A DNA stretch of 37,052 nt, from the NCBI GenBank assembly GCA_030834415.1, contig JAURFH010000014.1:1-37052 (forward strand). The letters are read 5' to 3'. This document shows, piece after piece, positions 8,902 to 17,081 of the stretch. Source of the DNA: Verrucomicrobiota bacterium. GTDB taxonomy: Bacteria > Verrucomicrobiota > Verrucomicrobiia > Limisphaerales > JAEYXS01. Position numbers and translations under genes: made by a program. The notes beneath the pieces were generated by a model, which was given only the letters and a program-made list of their open reading frames with translations, was not told the DNA's origin and ran no database searches. Numbering within the stretch: position 1 is the stretch's first letter; every line of letters starts with the position of its first letter.

Positions 8902-10674
8902 ATGACCCTTGGTGGCAATTCCGCTTGGGAGATGAAACCCGGCACGGTGTTGGGAGCAGGACGTTTTGTGCTGATCGAGGCTTTGGGTCAGGGCGGCATG
9001 GGGGTGGTGTGGCTGGCGCATGACCAGCGGCTGGATGAGGATGTGGCGCTGAAGCTCGTCCCGCCCGAGATCCGCACGGATGCCGGGGCCTTGGAGGATT
9101 TGCGGCGAGAAACCCTACGTAGCCGCAGGCTCTCGCATCCGAACATCATCCGGCTGCATGACCTGAATGAATTTCCCGACGAGCCGCCGTTCATCTCCAT
9201 GGAGTTTGTGGATGGGCAGACCGTGGCGGCCTTCAAAGCGCAACAACCCCAACGGCTCTTCACCTGGGAGCAAGTGCGCCCCATCATGCGTCAATTGTGT
9301 GATGCGCTGGAATACGCGCACTTGGAGAAAGTCATTCATCGCGACCTGAAGCCGGCGAACATGATGCTGGATCGGCGCGGGCGATTAAAGCTGGCGGATT
9401 TCGGGCTGGCGGCGGTGGTGAGCGAACTGACCAGTCGCGTTTCCATCAAAGCAAGCACCAGCGGCACGCCGGCCTACATGAGCCCGCAACAGATGGATGG
9501 CCGCACGCCGCGGGTGACGGATGACATCTACGCGCTGGGCGCGACGCTTTACGAACTGCTGACGAGCAAGCCGCCTTTCTACCACGGGGATATCCCGCAT
9601 CAGGTGCGCAACCTGCCGCCAGATTCGCTCGAACAACGGCTGGCGGAGCTGGAGTTAAGCAATGCCGTGCCGCCGTTCGTGAGCGCACTGGTCTTGGCGT
9701 GTCTGGCGAAGGAACCGGCGGAGCGTCCGCAAAGTGCCGCAGCGGTGGCGGAGATGCTACAGCTCGGCGGGCAATCGGTGACGAGCTTTCTGGCCAAGGA
9801 AGTCACGGAACGTTGGGTGCCAGAGCAACCGATAACGTCAGGGCCACCAATCACGACACCGCCCGTGACGCCCACGCCCGCACCGAGTCCTGCTCCACAG
9901 ATGGAACCAATCACTCCGGCAGGGGTCGATGAGCTGGAACCTTTGCCGCCACCACAAAAAAGTTCGGGCATGAAATGGGTGCTCGCAGGGGTGGTCGGCC
10001 TTGTGTTGATCGGCGTTCTCGCGCTGGTCCTGAAACCTAAGCCTCAGCCAGAGAATCCATCGAACGGGAGCCCTGCTGTTTCGGGAACAGACAACTCGCC
10101 GATGGGTGATAGCGGTGGGGTCGCTCTCTTCAATGGGCGCAATTTCGATGGCTGGGAGAAGCTGGGGCCGGATGTCTGGCGGGCGGAGGATGGGGTGATC
10201 CAGGCGAGGACACAGGAACCGAGTCGCTCGTATCTGGTATGGCGGGAGCGGGTGACGGATTTCGAGCTGACGTTTGATTATAAACCGCTGAGCGGTGCCC
10301 GTGGGGTGGGCAGTCACGGGATCTTCTATCGGGCGGTGATGCCGTCGCCCGGCGGGATCGCGGATGGCTTGGCGATGCCACTCATGCCTAATCCGAACAA
10401 TGGGGTGCTGCTGCTGGGCATCAACGGCGACTTCAACAATTTCCGCATGACGCGCACGGAGTCACTACGGATAGGAGAATGGAATCGCATCCACATCCGG
10501 GCGCAGGGCAACCAAATCCTCCAGGCGATCAACGGCGTGACCATGTATGAAGGTGCACCGCCCAGCGCGCCGGGGATGCGGTTGGGCGACCAGATCGCGT
10601 TTGAGATCTGGAACGGCCCAGACGGTGGGGAACGGGCGGTGGAGATACGGAACTTGCGGTTGCGGCGGTTGTAA
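8902..10674 (+). CDS. Transmembrane Ser/Thr protein kinase with C-terminal DUF1080-like domain
   Basis: A 590-residue protein from ATG 8902. Residues 15-290 form a Pkn-type kinase: glycine loop 'GQGGMGVVW' (29-37), VAIK-type Lys K51, catalytic 'HRDLKPAN' with D149, 'DFG' at 167-169, and 'GTPAYMSPQQ', where the usual APE Glu is Gln. A Pro/Thr-rich linker (about 305-350) leads to one membrane segment (about 358-377). Residues 405-590 ('ALFNGRNFDGWEKL', 'SHGIFYRAV', 'GEWNRIHIRAQGNQI', 'IRNLRLRRL') match the 3-keto-glycoside hydrolase-like family once called DUF1080, placed outside the cytoplasm. An in-frame GTG at 8806 would add 32 residues and overlap the previous gene by 35 bp; ATG 8932 is also possible. 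No clear ribosome binding site settles this. Confidence 0.88.
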   Translation: MTLGGNSAWEMKPGTVLGAGRFVLIEALGQGGMGVVWLAHDQRLDEDVALKLVPPEIRTDAGALEDLRRETLRSRRLSHPNIIRLHDLNEFPDEPPFISMEFVDGQTVAAFKAQQPQRLFTWEQVRPIMRQLCDALEYAHLEKVIHRDLKPANMMLDRRGRLKLADFGLAAVVSELTSRVSIKASTSGTPAYMSPQQMDGRTPRVTDDIYALGATLYELLTSKPPFYHGDIPHQVRNLPPDSLEQRLAELELSNAVPPFVSALVLACLAKEPAERPQSAAAVAEMLQLGGQSVTSFLAKEVTERWVPEQPITSGPPITTPPVTPTPAPSPAPQMEPITPAGVDELEPLPPPQKSSGMKWVLAGVVGLVLIGVLALVLKPKPQPENPSNGSPAVSGTDNSPMGDSGGVALFNGRNFDGWEKLGPDVWRAEDGVIQARTQEPSRSYLVWRERVTDFELTFDYKPLSGARGVGSHGIFYRAVMPSPGGIADGLAMPLMPNPNNGVLLLGINGDFNNFRMTRTESLRIGEWNRIHIRAQGNQILQAINGVTMYEGAPPSAPGMRLGDQIAFEIWNGPDGGERAVEIRNLRLRRL

Positions 10675-10729
10675 GTCGGAGCCAGACGCGGGAGGAACTG
10701 ATGTCAGTCCGGTCTAAGCTATTGATCCC

Positions 10730-11524
10730 ATGCAGCAGCCAGACACGGCACAATTAGAGGAACGCAAGCTGACGCGCAGGCGTTGGCTCAAGCGCATGTT
10801 GCTCGCAGCGCCCGTGTTGGGAGTGCTCAATGCCCTCTGGTGGGAGCCCACTTGGCTAAAAGTCTCACGCCCCAAGCTCTCTCTGCCGGATGCGAAGACG
10901 CGCATCGTTCACTTGACCGACCTGCATCATAAGGGCAATCGCGCTTGGCTGGAGAAGGTGGTAAAGGCCATCAACAAACTGGAGCCTCAAGTGGTCTGTT
11001 TCACCGGGGATCTGGTGGAGGAAAAATCTTTTCTGCCGGAGACATTGGAAATCTTGAGCGCGATCAAGGCACCCATCTTTGGCGTGCCGGGCAATCATGA
11101 TGACTGGTCAGGCATCAACTTCACGGACGTGAAGCGCGCGTTCCAAAAGAACGGTGGTGACTGGCTGGAAGATGGCAGCGTGATGATGGACAACGGGCGG
11201 CTGGCCATCGTGGGCGCGACCACGAAAAAGGCAATACCCCCAGCACCCAAAGCAGACCGGCGGGTGCTGATGTTTCATTATCCGCTATGGGTGGAGAAGC
11301 TGGGAAACCAGACCTACGACCTGATGCTGGCGGGTCATTCGCATGGCGGGCAGGTGCGTCTGCCAGGCCTGGGTGCGTTGATTCTGCCGTATCAGGTGGG
11401 ACAGTATGATCTGGGCATGTTCCAGACGAAGGCCGGCCCGCTGTATGTGGGTGCGGGTATCGGGTGCTTCATGTGGCAATTGCGGTTCAATTGCCGGCCG
11501 GAGCTGGCGGTGTTCGAGGTGTAG
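10730..11524 (+). CDS. Membrane-associated calcineurin-like metallophosphoesterase (YkuE/YaeI type)
   Basis: A 264-residue protein. It opens with a cytoplasmic basic stretch and a twin-arginine-like motif (TRRRWLKR, residues 15-22), followed by a short hydrophobic segment, so it is probably exported or anchored at the outer face of the inner membrane. The metallophosphoesterase signature is complete: D64-x-H66, GD with D94, GNHD with N122/H123, H183 in 'FHYP', and 'GHSHGGQ' with H203 and H205. Family members include YkuE of Bacillus (a Tat substrate) and YaeI, and some relatives act on lipid A precursors. The real substrate is unknown. It lies 55 bp after the kinase gene on the same strand. 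Confidence 0.88.
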   Translation: MQQPDTAQLEERKLTRRRWLKRMLLAAPVLGVLNALWWEPTWLKVSRPKLSLPDAKTRIVHLTDLHHKGNRAWLEKVVKAINKLEPQVVCFTGDLVEEKSFLPETLEILSAIKAPIFGVPGNHDDWSGINFTDVKRAFQKNGGDWLEDGSVMMDNGRLAIVGATTKKAIPPAPKADRRVLMFHYPLWVEKLGNQTYDLMLAGHSHGGQVRLPGLGALILPYQVGQYDLGMFQTKAGPLYVGAGIGCFMWQLRFNCRPELAVFEV

Positions 11525-11562
11525 ACGCGCCTCAGCGATAAGCGAAGAGACATACCTTTCTG

Positions 11563-11646
11563 GCGTCGCTATGCGACGCTGGACTTTAGCGGCTCTGACG
11601 GCGGCTTGAAAGCCGCCGCTAAGAATCTTGCGTGCCTGACGGCACG
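11563..11646. repeat. Cluster of three perfect hairpins between convergent genes
   Basis: Three inverted repeats follow each other between the metallophosphoesterase (ends 11524) and the GNAT gene (ends 11694, opposite strand). They are GCGTCGC/GCGACGC (11563-11579, 3-nt gap), CGGCGGCTT/AAGCCGCCG (11599-11618, 2-nt gap) and CGTGCC/GGCACG (11631-11646, TGAC loop). None carries a T-run. They could act jointly as a bidirectional transcription barrier, or be a REP-like palindromic element. The middle hairpin has an outer TTAGCGGC/GCCGCTAA pairing option. Confidence 0.55.
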
Positions 11647-11693
11647 AAATGCTCATTCATCGTAACGCGCTCTTTAGAAGGCGCAGAACCGAT

Positions 11694-12140
11694 TCACCGG
11701 GCGGGAATATTTCCCGGGATCTTCTTGCCCATGCTGATGCGAGGTTCTACGGCGTAGCCGAGGGCGGTGTAGAAGGCGGCGACTTTTTCATTCTCCGGCA
11801 TGACCTGCAGATTGATCTTCATGCAGCCCCGTTCGGTCAATGCGCGTTCGGCATGGGTGACGAGTTGCGAGCCGATGCCTTGCCGCCGGTGGGTAGGGGC
11901 CACCGCCACGGAATAGATCCAACCGCGATGGCCATCGTATCCCGCCATGATGGTGCCCACGACGGTGTTTCCCGCCATGGCGACGAAGAAGAGGTCATCG
12001 GCTACGGCGAATTTCTTGTCGATGGCGAGGTCCGGCCGGTTGTGGGCGGATTCATAGCCGAAGACTGTTTGCCACAGCGCGATGACCTGGGTGCGGTGGG
12101 TGGCGTCAGTGTAGAGGGTGATGGTGTGGGACGCGCTCAT
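11694..12140 (-). CDS. GNAT family N-acetyltransferase (YpeA-like)
   Basis: A 148-residue single-domain GNAT. Motif A, the acetyl-CoA pyrophosphate-binding loop, is 'VAPTHRRQGIGSQLV', preceded by the beta4 strand 'GWIYSVAV'. The C-terminal 'INLQVMPENEKVAAFYTALGY' is motif B. Length and order match the small YpeA-type acetyltransferases, whose substrates are mostly unknown (small molecules or protein N-termini). Its start codon overlaps the stop of the DUF2750 gene by 4 bp (ATGA), so the two are translationally coupled. Confidence 0.87.
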   Translation of the reverse strand: MSASHTITLYTDATHRTQVIALWQTVFGYESAHNRPDLAIDKKFAVADDLFFVAMAGNTVVGTIMAGYDGHRGWIYSVAVAPTHRRQGIGSQLVTHAERALTERGCMKINLQVMPENEKVAAFYTALGYAVEPRISMGKKIPGNIPAR

Positions 12141-12550
12141 CGAGGTCTTTTATTGGGCTGGAGGCGGGCGGTGAAATCAGCTTCTTGTTTGGGGGTGAGT
12201 TTGTCGGCGAGTTCTTCGCTTAGGTCAGCGGGTTCCATTTCCTGGCCGATGAGGTCCACAGTCCAGTTGGGGCCGACGAGCACGCCGTCTTTGGCCATGC
12301 CGGGGAGCCAGCGGAACAGGAGATCGAACAGGGCGATCTTTTCGGGTTTGTGATCGGGGAAGAGCTTGGCCTGCACCTGACGCGCGTCCGTGAGGGTGGA
12401 GAAGAAGAGGATGACGTCCGTGTCTTCAAATTGTTCGGATTCACAGACGGCGGTGCCGGCGGGACTGGAGAGCAGCCACGCTTGGCCGCTGACGATGGTT
12501 TGTTCGACGAAGCGCCGGGAGTTTTCCGGGCCGGGATTGGAGTCGCTCAT
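12137..12550 (-). CDS. DUF2750 family protein
   Basis: A 137-residue soluble protein resembling DUF2750. It has an N-terminal 'RRFVEQTIVSGQAWLLSS' segment, a central 'DTDVILFFSTLTDARQVQAKLF' strand-helix unit, and 'FLFRWLPGMAKDGVLVGPNW'-like sequence near residues 78-97, the most characteristic part of the family. No enzyme motif or signal peptide is visible, and the biochemical role of the family is not established. It is the first gene of a two-gene minus-strand unit with the GNAT acetyltransferase (4-bp overlap), which suggests a shared but unknown function. Confidence 0.65.
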   Translation of the reverse strand: MSDSNPGPENSRRFVEQTIVSGQAWLLSSPAGTAVCESEQFEDTDVILFFSTLTDARQVQAKLFPDHKPEKIALFDLLFRWLPGMAKDGVLVGPNWTVDLIGQEMEPADLSEELADKLTPKQEADFTARLQPNKRPR

Positions 12551-12779
12551 GATAATAGTAAAAAATGGGCTGGGTCACAAAACAGACAGATGGGTCGCCG
12601 GTTGTGTTTCCCTGAGAGCGGACTGTAAGTGAGGGTAAGGGGCAGTCAATGCGAAGCGGTGGAGGATTCATCCGTGGAGGGAGAGACACGAATTTCACGG
12701 ATTGGCACGAATTCCGGCGGGATGGAAAGCGAGGTGGGCTGTGAACTATTTTGAACCTGGCTTAACTTGCGTACCCGCT

Positions 12780-12809
12780 GCGGCTGGTTTCTGGGGGAAA
12801 CACAGCCGC
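12780..12809. repeat. Long imperfect hairpin
   Basis: GCGGCTGGTTT at 12780-12790 pairs with AAAC plus CAGCCGC at 12798-12809, with one bulged A at 12802 and a 7-nt loop CTGGGGG. Together this gives 11 base pairs. No T-run follows. It sits in the non-coding stretch 12551-13199. Confidence 0.45.
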
Positions 12810-12829
12810 GGTCCAATGACGGGACATAG

Positions 12830-12847
12830 CGCGCTCCTTGGAGCGCG
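12830..12847. repeat. Near-perfect palindrome
   Basis: CGCGCTCC at 12830-12837 and GGAGCGCG at 12840-12847 are exact reverse complements separated by TT. On RNA the effective hairpin would be 7 bp with a 4-nt loop. It lies 21 bp after the previous hairpin, again without a T-run. Confidence 0.4.
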
Positions 12848-12944
12848 GCGGTTGGGAGGAAGATTTTTTGGGCGGAAAGGGCGGATTTTGCCGTAAGGTT
12901 CTCTTTTTCAATGGGTTAGGGCTGGAAAATTATTTTCAGGAAAA

Positions 12945-12977
12945 GGGGACCATGGACAGCGGTTGTCCTAGGTCCCC
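12945..12977. repeat. Two-part hairpin GGGGACC / GGTCCCC
   Basis: GGGGACC (12945-12951) pairs with GGTCCCC (12971-12977), and GGACA (12954-12958) pairs with TGTCC (12964-12968). A symmetrical 2x2 mismatch separates the two helices and the loop is 5 nt. An A-run precedes it and a CTTT follows, so it could work as a weak bidirectional terminator. It might equally be one copy of a palindromic repeat. Confidence 0.45.
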
Positions 12978-13046
12978 CTTTAGAGTGGAAGCATGAAGAT
13001 GGAATTAAGAATTAGGAAGGTAGAACGAAGAAGGGGGAGGGAAACG

Positions 13047-13081
13047 TTCAACATCCAACTTTCAACGCTCAACGTTCAGAG
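13047..13081 (+). repeat. Heptamer tandem repeat (YYCAACN-type)
   Basis: Five consecutive 7-nt units can be read: TTCAACA, TCCAACT, TTCAACG, CTCAACG, TTCAGAG. Units 1-4 share the core CAAC, and the last is decayed. A related heptamer repeat with a different core occurs at 18538-18560. Its role is unknown. Confidence 0.6.
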
Positions 13082-13199
13082 GAGGGAGAAGGCAGAGCCT
13101 TGTCATCACGCAGCAGACGCGGGTTTGCTACTAGGACCGGAAGGATTACGGCATTGACATTGCATCGCTAAAACGGACCCATAGAGGAGTTATTTCACC

Positions 13200-14204
13200 A
13201 TGAGCGCACCGAAGATTTTGACCACCGTTGTGGGGAGTTATCCCGTGCCGACCTGGCTGGCGGCTTATCCGTCCACGCCGCATCTGCGGGATGCGTTGCT
13301 GGTGGTTTTGAAGACGCAGGAGATGGCAGGGATCGATGTGATCTCGGATGGTGAGCTGTCGCGCTTCAATGTGAATCATCCGGAGACCAACGGGATGATC
13401 GAGTATTTCATCAGCCCGATGGAGGGGATCGTGACGGGGCTCTCGCGGGAGGAGATCGCGACGTTCCGGCGGCAAGAGGCGATGGGTTTCCGCACGCAAC
13501 CGGCGGGCGTGGTGCGCGGCAAGGTGTTGGAGGGGCGGCTGAATCTGCCGCTGGACTGGCTGAAGGTGAAGGGCCTGAGCACGCGGCTGATGAAGTTCAC
13601 GGTGACCTCGCCTTACATGCTGGCGCGGACGTTGCTGGATGAGCATTACAAGGATATCCAGGATCTCACGATGGAGATCGCGGCGGTGCTCCGCACGCAG
13701 ATCGCGGCCATCGATGCACCCGTGGTGCAGGTGGATGAGGCGCATCTGACGGGGCATCCGGAGCACGTGGCGTGGGCGCATGAGCCGATCAATCACGTGC
13801 TGGGGGGCATCCAGGGCGAGCGCGGATTGCATCTGTGCTTCGGGAATTACGGTGGGCAGAGCATCCAGAAGGGTTTCTGGAAGGACATGATGCCGTTCCT
13901 GAACAAGCTGGAGGTGAATCATCTGGTGCTGGAATTCGCCCGGCGCGGTTATGAGGAGCTGCCGGCCTTCAAAGAACTGCGGCCGGATATCGCGTTGGGC
14001 ATCGGCGTGATCGACATCAAGGATAACGAGGTGGAATCGCCGGAGACGGTGGCGCAGCGGATCGAACTGGCGGTGAAGACGCTGGGCGAGGAGCGCGTCA
14101 AATGGGTGCATCCGGATTGCGGCTTCTGGATGCTGCCGCGAAGTGTGGCGGACCGGAAGATGGCGGCGCTGGTGGCGGGGAGAGATTTGTTTCTTAAAGG
14201 ATAA
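13200..14204 (+). CDS. Cobalamin-independent methionine synthase (MetE) C-terminal-like protein
   Basis: A 334-residue protein matching the C-terminal catalytic barrel of MetE, without the N-terminal half found in true MetE (about 750 residues). The N-terminus 'TTVVGSYPVP' is the family's start motif, and 'ISDGELSR' near residue 48 is also conserved. The four expected zinc/thiol ligands are visible: H211 and C213 (LHLCFGNY), E245 (LEFARRG) and C307 (HPDCGFW). Such short homologues transfer methyl groups between small thiols or from corrinoid donors in some organisms; the actual methyl donor here is unknown. The start is well supported by GAGGAG 10 bp upstream. It is followed by the beta-propeller gene. 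Confidence 0.82.
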   Translation: MSAPKILTTVVGSYPVPTWLAAYPSTPHLRDALLVVLKTQEMAGIDVISDGELSRFNVNHPETNGMIEYFISPMEGIVTGLSREEIATFRRQEAMGFRTQPAGVVRGKVLEGRLNLPLDWLKVKGLSTRLMKFTVTSPYMLARTLLDEHYKDIQDLTMEIAAVLRTQIAAIDAPVVQVDEAHLTGHPEHVAWAHEPINHVLGGIQGERGLHLCFGNYGGQSIQKGFWKDMMPFLNKLEVNHLVLEFARRGYEELPAFKELRPDIALGIGVIDIKDNEVESPETVAQRIELAVKTLGEERVKWVHPDCGFWMLPRSVADRKMAALVAGRDLFLKG

Positions 14205-14319
14205 ACCACGGCCCCGACAGGAGCCGGGGTGAAAATACGCGGAATACACGGAAGGAATGGCCGCAAACCCCGACCAAAACGCCGGGGCAGGCAAGCACAG
14301 AAGGCACAAAAGGAATTTT

Positions 14320-15585
14320 ATGAAGATGAAGAAGATTTTGTTCGCGGGATTGGTGGGTGCGTTGGTGGCAACGAGCGCACAGGCGCAGGAGTGGACGCGG
14401 TTCCGGGGGCCGAACGGGACGGGCGTGAGCACGGCGAAGACGATCCCGATCCAGTTCGCGGAGAAGGATTACAACTGGAAGGTGGCGTTGCCGGGTGATG
14501 GGCATTCATCGCCGGTGATCTGGGGGGACAAGATTTTCCTGACGGGGTCGCACGAGCAGCAGGGCGGCATGGTGGTGCATGCGATCAGCGTGCATGACGG
14601 GCGCGTGCTCTGGCAGAAGGATTTTCCGTTCCCGGCGTTCGCGAAGCATAAGTTCAACAGCTATGCGTCGTCCACGGCGGCAGTGGATGCCGAGCGCGTT
14701 TATGTGGCGTGGGCCACGCCGGAGCATTACATGCTGGTGGCGTTCAGCCATAAGGGGGACATCGTGTGGCAGCGGGATTTCGGGCCGTTCGTGAGCCAGC
14801 ATGGCGTGGGCGTCTCGCCGATGGTCTATCAAGAGATGGTGATCCTGCCGAATGACCAGGATGGCAACAGCTCGCTCATCGCGGTGGATCGCAAGACGGG
14901 CAAGACGGTGTGGGAAACGAAACGGAACAGCGCTGTGGCTGCCTACGGCACGCCGTGCGTGTATGAGCCGAAGGGTGGCAAACCGCAATTGATCTTCAAC
15001 AGCCAGGCACATGGCATCACGGGTGTGGACCCGACGAATGGAAAGGTCTTGTGGGAGTATGACAAGGCGTTCAACAAACGCAGTGTGAGTTCGCCGGTGA
15101 TCGTGGCGGGATTGGCGATCGGCTCGTGCGGCAGCGGCGGTGGCGGGAATTATATCGTGGCGGTGAAGCCGGGTGACAACGCGAAGAAGCAACCGGCCAC
15201 GCTCGCTTGGGAGATGAAGAAGTCGGCGAATTACGTACCCACGCCCGTGGTGGTGGGAGACAATCTCTACGCGTGGAGCGATGGCGGGATCGTGACTTGC
15301 ATCAACGGACCGACGGGCGAGATCAAATGGCAGGAACGCGCGGGTGGAAATTTCTTCGGCTCACCGATCGTGGTGGATGGTCGCATCTACGCGATCTCGA
15401 CGAGCGGCGAAGTGGTGGTCATCAAGGCGACTCCAGAGAAGTTCGAGGTGATGGGTCGCAGCCAACTCGGTGAATTGACGCACACGACCCCGGCAGTCGC
15501 GGGTGGCAAGATGTATATCCGCACGTTGAAGCACCTCATCTGCGTAGGCGGCTCGAAGATGGATCCGCTCAAGGCAGTGAATTGA
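14320..15585 (+). CDS. Exported PQQ-like beta-propeller repeat protein
   Basis: A 421-residue protein with a clear signal peptide (MKMKKILFAGLVGALVATSAQA, cleavage probably before QEW). The mature start 'WTRFRGPNGTG' is characteristic of a large verrucomicrobial/planctomycetal family with PQQ-enzyme-like blades. Repeated 'G.i.W....' strands (for example GRVLWQKDF, GDIVWQRDF, GKTVWETKR, GKVLWEYDK, GEIKWQERA) mark the propeller blades. No PQQ-binding residues or enzymatic site are evident, so a BamB-like scaffold or sugar/alcohol-binding role is possible. ATG 14320 is preferred over 14257 because AAAAGGA precedes it and the signal peptide then starts at residue 1. The leader contains TACGCGGAA/TACACGGAA, a small direct repeat. 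Confidence 0.82.
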   Translation: MKMKKILFAGLVGALVATSAQAQEWTRFRGPNGTGVSTAKTIPIQFAEKDYNWKVALPGDGHSSPVIWGDKIFLTGSHEQQGGMVVHAISVHDGRVLWQKDFPFPAFAKHKFNSYASSTAAVDAERVYVAWATPEHYMLVAFSHKGDIVWQRDFGPFVSQHGVGVSPMVYQEMVILPNDQDGNSSLIAVDRKTGKTVWETKRNSAVAAYGTPCVYEPKGGKPQLIFNSQAHGITGVDPTNGKVLWEYDKAFNKRSVSSPVIVAGLAIGSCGSGGGGNYIVAVKPGDNAKKQPATLAWEMKKSANYVPTPVVVGDNLYAWSDGGIVTCINGPTGEIKWQERAGGNFFGSPIVVDGRIYAISTSGEVVVIKATPEKFEVMGRSQLGELTHTTPAVAGGKMYIRTLKHLICVGGSKMDPLKAVN

Positions 15586-15639
15586 GATGGATTATCAGGC
15601 TGGACCTGCGGGACGGCTTGCGACGAGACTGCGTGGAGT

Positions 15640-16101
15640 ATGAAGACGTTGCCCCATACGCGGTCGTGTTTTGTGTGCGGTTCGCAGAATCCCATGGGAT
15701 TGAACCTGCGGTTCACGGTGGATGACGCGGGTGTGCACACGGTGTTCGTGCCGCGCGAGGAACACATCGGTTTCAGCCGCACGGTGCATGGGGGCATCCT
15801 CGCGACGTTGCTGGACGAGATCATGGCGTGGGCATGCATCGCGCAAGGGAAGCAACTGGCATATGCTGCGGAGATGACCACGCGCTTCCTCAATGTGGTG
15901 CGGCCGGGCGCGGAAGTATTTGCCACGGCGAAAATCGTGGAGAACAAACGCGGACGGTTGTTCATGGCGGAAGCGGAGTTGCGCCTGAAGGACGGCACAA
16001 TCTTAGCGACCGGTTCGGGCAAATACCTGCCGATCAAAGGCGACGCGCTGGAAGAGATGAAGGCGGACTTGGAGTCGGACCCGGGTGATGTTGCGCTGTG
16101 A
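15640..16101 (+). CDS. Hotdog-fold thioesterase (PaaI/4HBT type)
   Basis: A 153-residue hotdog protein. 'CFVCGSQNPMGLNL' (C10, C13) is typical of a PaaI-related subgroup. The catalytic helix carries 'HGGILATLLDE' with H50-G-G and D59/E60, the usual acidic residue for thioester hydrolysis. The second half contains the conserved strand pair around 'TTRFLNVVRPGAEVFATAKIVE'. It probably hydrolyses an acyl-CoA; the acyl group is unknown. It ends only 2 bp before the convergent troD gene, with no terminator between them. Confidence 0.85.
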   Translation: MKTLPHTRSCFVCGSQNPMGLNLRFTVDDAGVHTVFVPREEHIGFSRTVHGGILATLLDEIMAWACIAQGKQLAYAAEMTTRFLNVVRPGAEVFATAKIVENKRGRLFMAEAELRLKDGTILATGSGKYLPIKGDALEEMKADLESDPGDVAL

Positions 16102-16103
16102 GG

Positions 16104-17081
16104 CTACTTGGGCACGACGATGATTTCTTCGGGCGGTTCCAGGTGCAGCTTGCGCTGACGGACCCACCGCACGAGCAATCCATCCAGCGGGCTGAAAATC
16201 CAGGCCAGCACGAAGAGCACACTGGCCATCACGACCATCGCACCGGCCATGGAGCAATCGAGCCAGGTGGCAAGATGCAGGCCGAGCAACGAACTTAGGG
16301 CTGCCATCAGCACCGTAAGGGCATGGATCACCGGGAGTCGATGCGAGAGCAGAAACGCCGTTGCCCCGGGAAGAATCAGCATGGCGATGACAAGGATTGC
16401 GCCGACGGATTCGAACGCGCTCACCACCGTGATGGACAGCCAGCACATCAACGCGTAATGCACGAAGGTGGCGTTGATGCCGAGCGAAGTCGCCAGACCC
16501 GCATCAAAAGAACTCACGAGCAGTTGCTTGTAAAACAGCACGACGAATATCAGCGTGATGACGGCCACGATTCCCATGCGAAATACCGGCACGGGGGCCG
16601 AAAAAGCATCCGTCAATTGGACCGGTTCACCGAAAGGCACAAACGCGATCTCGCCATAGAGCACGCATTCTTGATCCAAATCCACTTGCGAAGCATAGAG
16701 GCTGATAAGGATCACGCCGATCGCGAACAAAGTCGTGAACGCGATACCGATGGCCGCATCCTGTTTCACCCGGCTCTTCTTGTGGATGACTTCGATCAAA
16801 ATGGTGGTGATCATGCCTGCGACCAATGCCCCGATGAACATCGGTACGGTCCCGCGGCTGTGCGACAGTAAGAACGCGATGGCGATACCCGGCAGCACGC
16901 TGTGACTGATGGCATCGCCCACCAGCGCCATGCGACGCATCATGAGGTAATTGCCCACGAGACCGCACGCTGTCGCCACGAAGAATCCCATCAACACGAT
17001 CCAGATGTTCGCGCCAAACCCTTCCGTCCACGGCGCGATGACGTGCTGCTGCCAGTCAAATGGTGGAATGAGTTCGCTCAT
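16104..17081 (-). CDS. troD: TroD-type Mn/Zn ABC transporter permease
   Basis: A 325-residue ABC-3 family permease with eight or nine hydrophobic segments. Hallmarks are 'MMRRMALVGDAISHSVLPGIA' after the first membrane helices, 'KQDAAIGIAFTTLFAIGV', 'FYKQLLVSSFDAGLATSLGI' and 'SVGAILVIAMLILPGATAFLL', all conserved in the ZnuB/TroC/TroD/MntB family. It would form the membrane channel together with the TroC-like subunit. Its start overlaps the stop of troC by 4 bp (17078-17081). The C-terminal tail is cytoplasmic and carries no DtxR domain, unlike its partner. Confidence 0.88.
   Translation of the reverse strand: MSELIPPFDWQQHVIAPWTEGFGANIWIVLMGFFVATACGLVGNYLMMRRMALVGDAISHSVLPGIAIAFLLSHSRGTVPMFIGALVAGMITTILIEVIHKKSRVKQDAAIGIAFTTLFAIGVILISLYASQVDLDQECVLYGEIAFVPFGEPVQLTDAFSAPVPVFRMGIVAVITLIFVVLFYKQLLVSSFDAGLATSLGINATFVHYALMCWLSITVVSAFESVGAILVIAMLILPGATAFLLSHRLPVIHALTVLMAALSSLLGLHLATWLDCSMAGAMVVMASVLFVLAWIFSPLDGLLVRWVRQRKLHLEPPEEIIVVPK

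Larger units (their letters stand above)
12551..13199. other. 649-bp stretch with no supported gene; hairpins and short repeats
   Basis: No frame here encodes a recognisable protein; the longest short frame (12702-12896) has no family motif and no credible ribosome binding site. The stretch holds three hairpins (about 12780, 12830 and 12945), a spaced CACGAATT repeat at about 12688-12712, and a heptamer tandem repeat at 13047-13081. At its right end, GAGGAG at 13184-13189 is a good Shine-Dalgarno for the next gene. It may be a decayed mobile or repeat-rich region. Confidence 0.6.

Noticed and set aside
12702-12896. A 64-codon frame in the gap before the MetE-like gene
   Set aside because: No ribosome binding site, no family similarity, and it runs through two hairpins.
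13047-13081. CRISPR array
   Set aside because: Units are only 7 bp with no spacers; it is a short tandem repeat.
13154-13159. TTGACA as a -35 element for the MetE-like gene
   Set aside because: No acceptable -10 hexamer at 16-18 bp spacing.
13146-14432. A 428-codon minus-strand frame opposite the MetE-like gene
   Set aside because: It is His/Arg/Gln-rich, matches no family, and mirrors a plus-strand gene with complete catalytic motifs and a strong ribosome binding site. It is a shadow of GC-rich codon usage.
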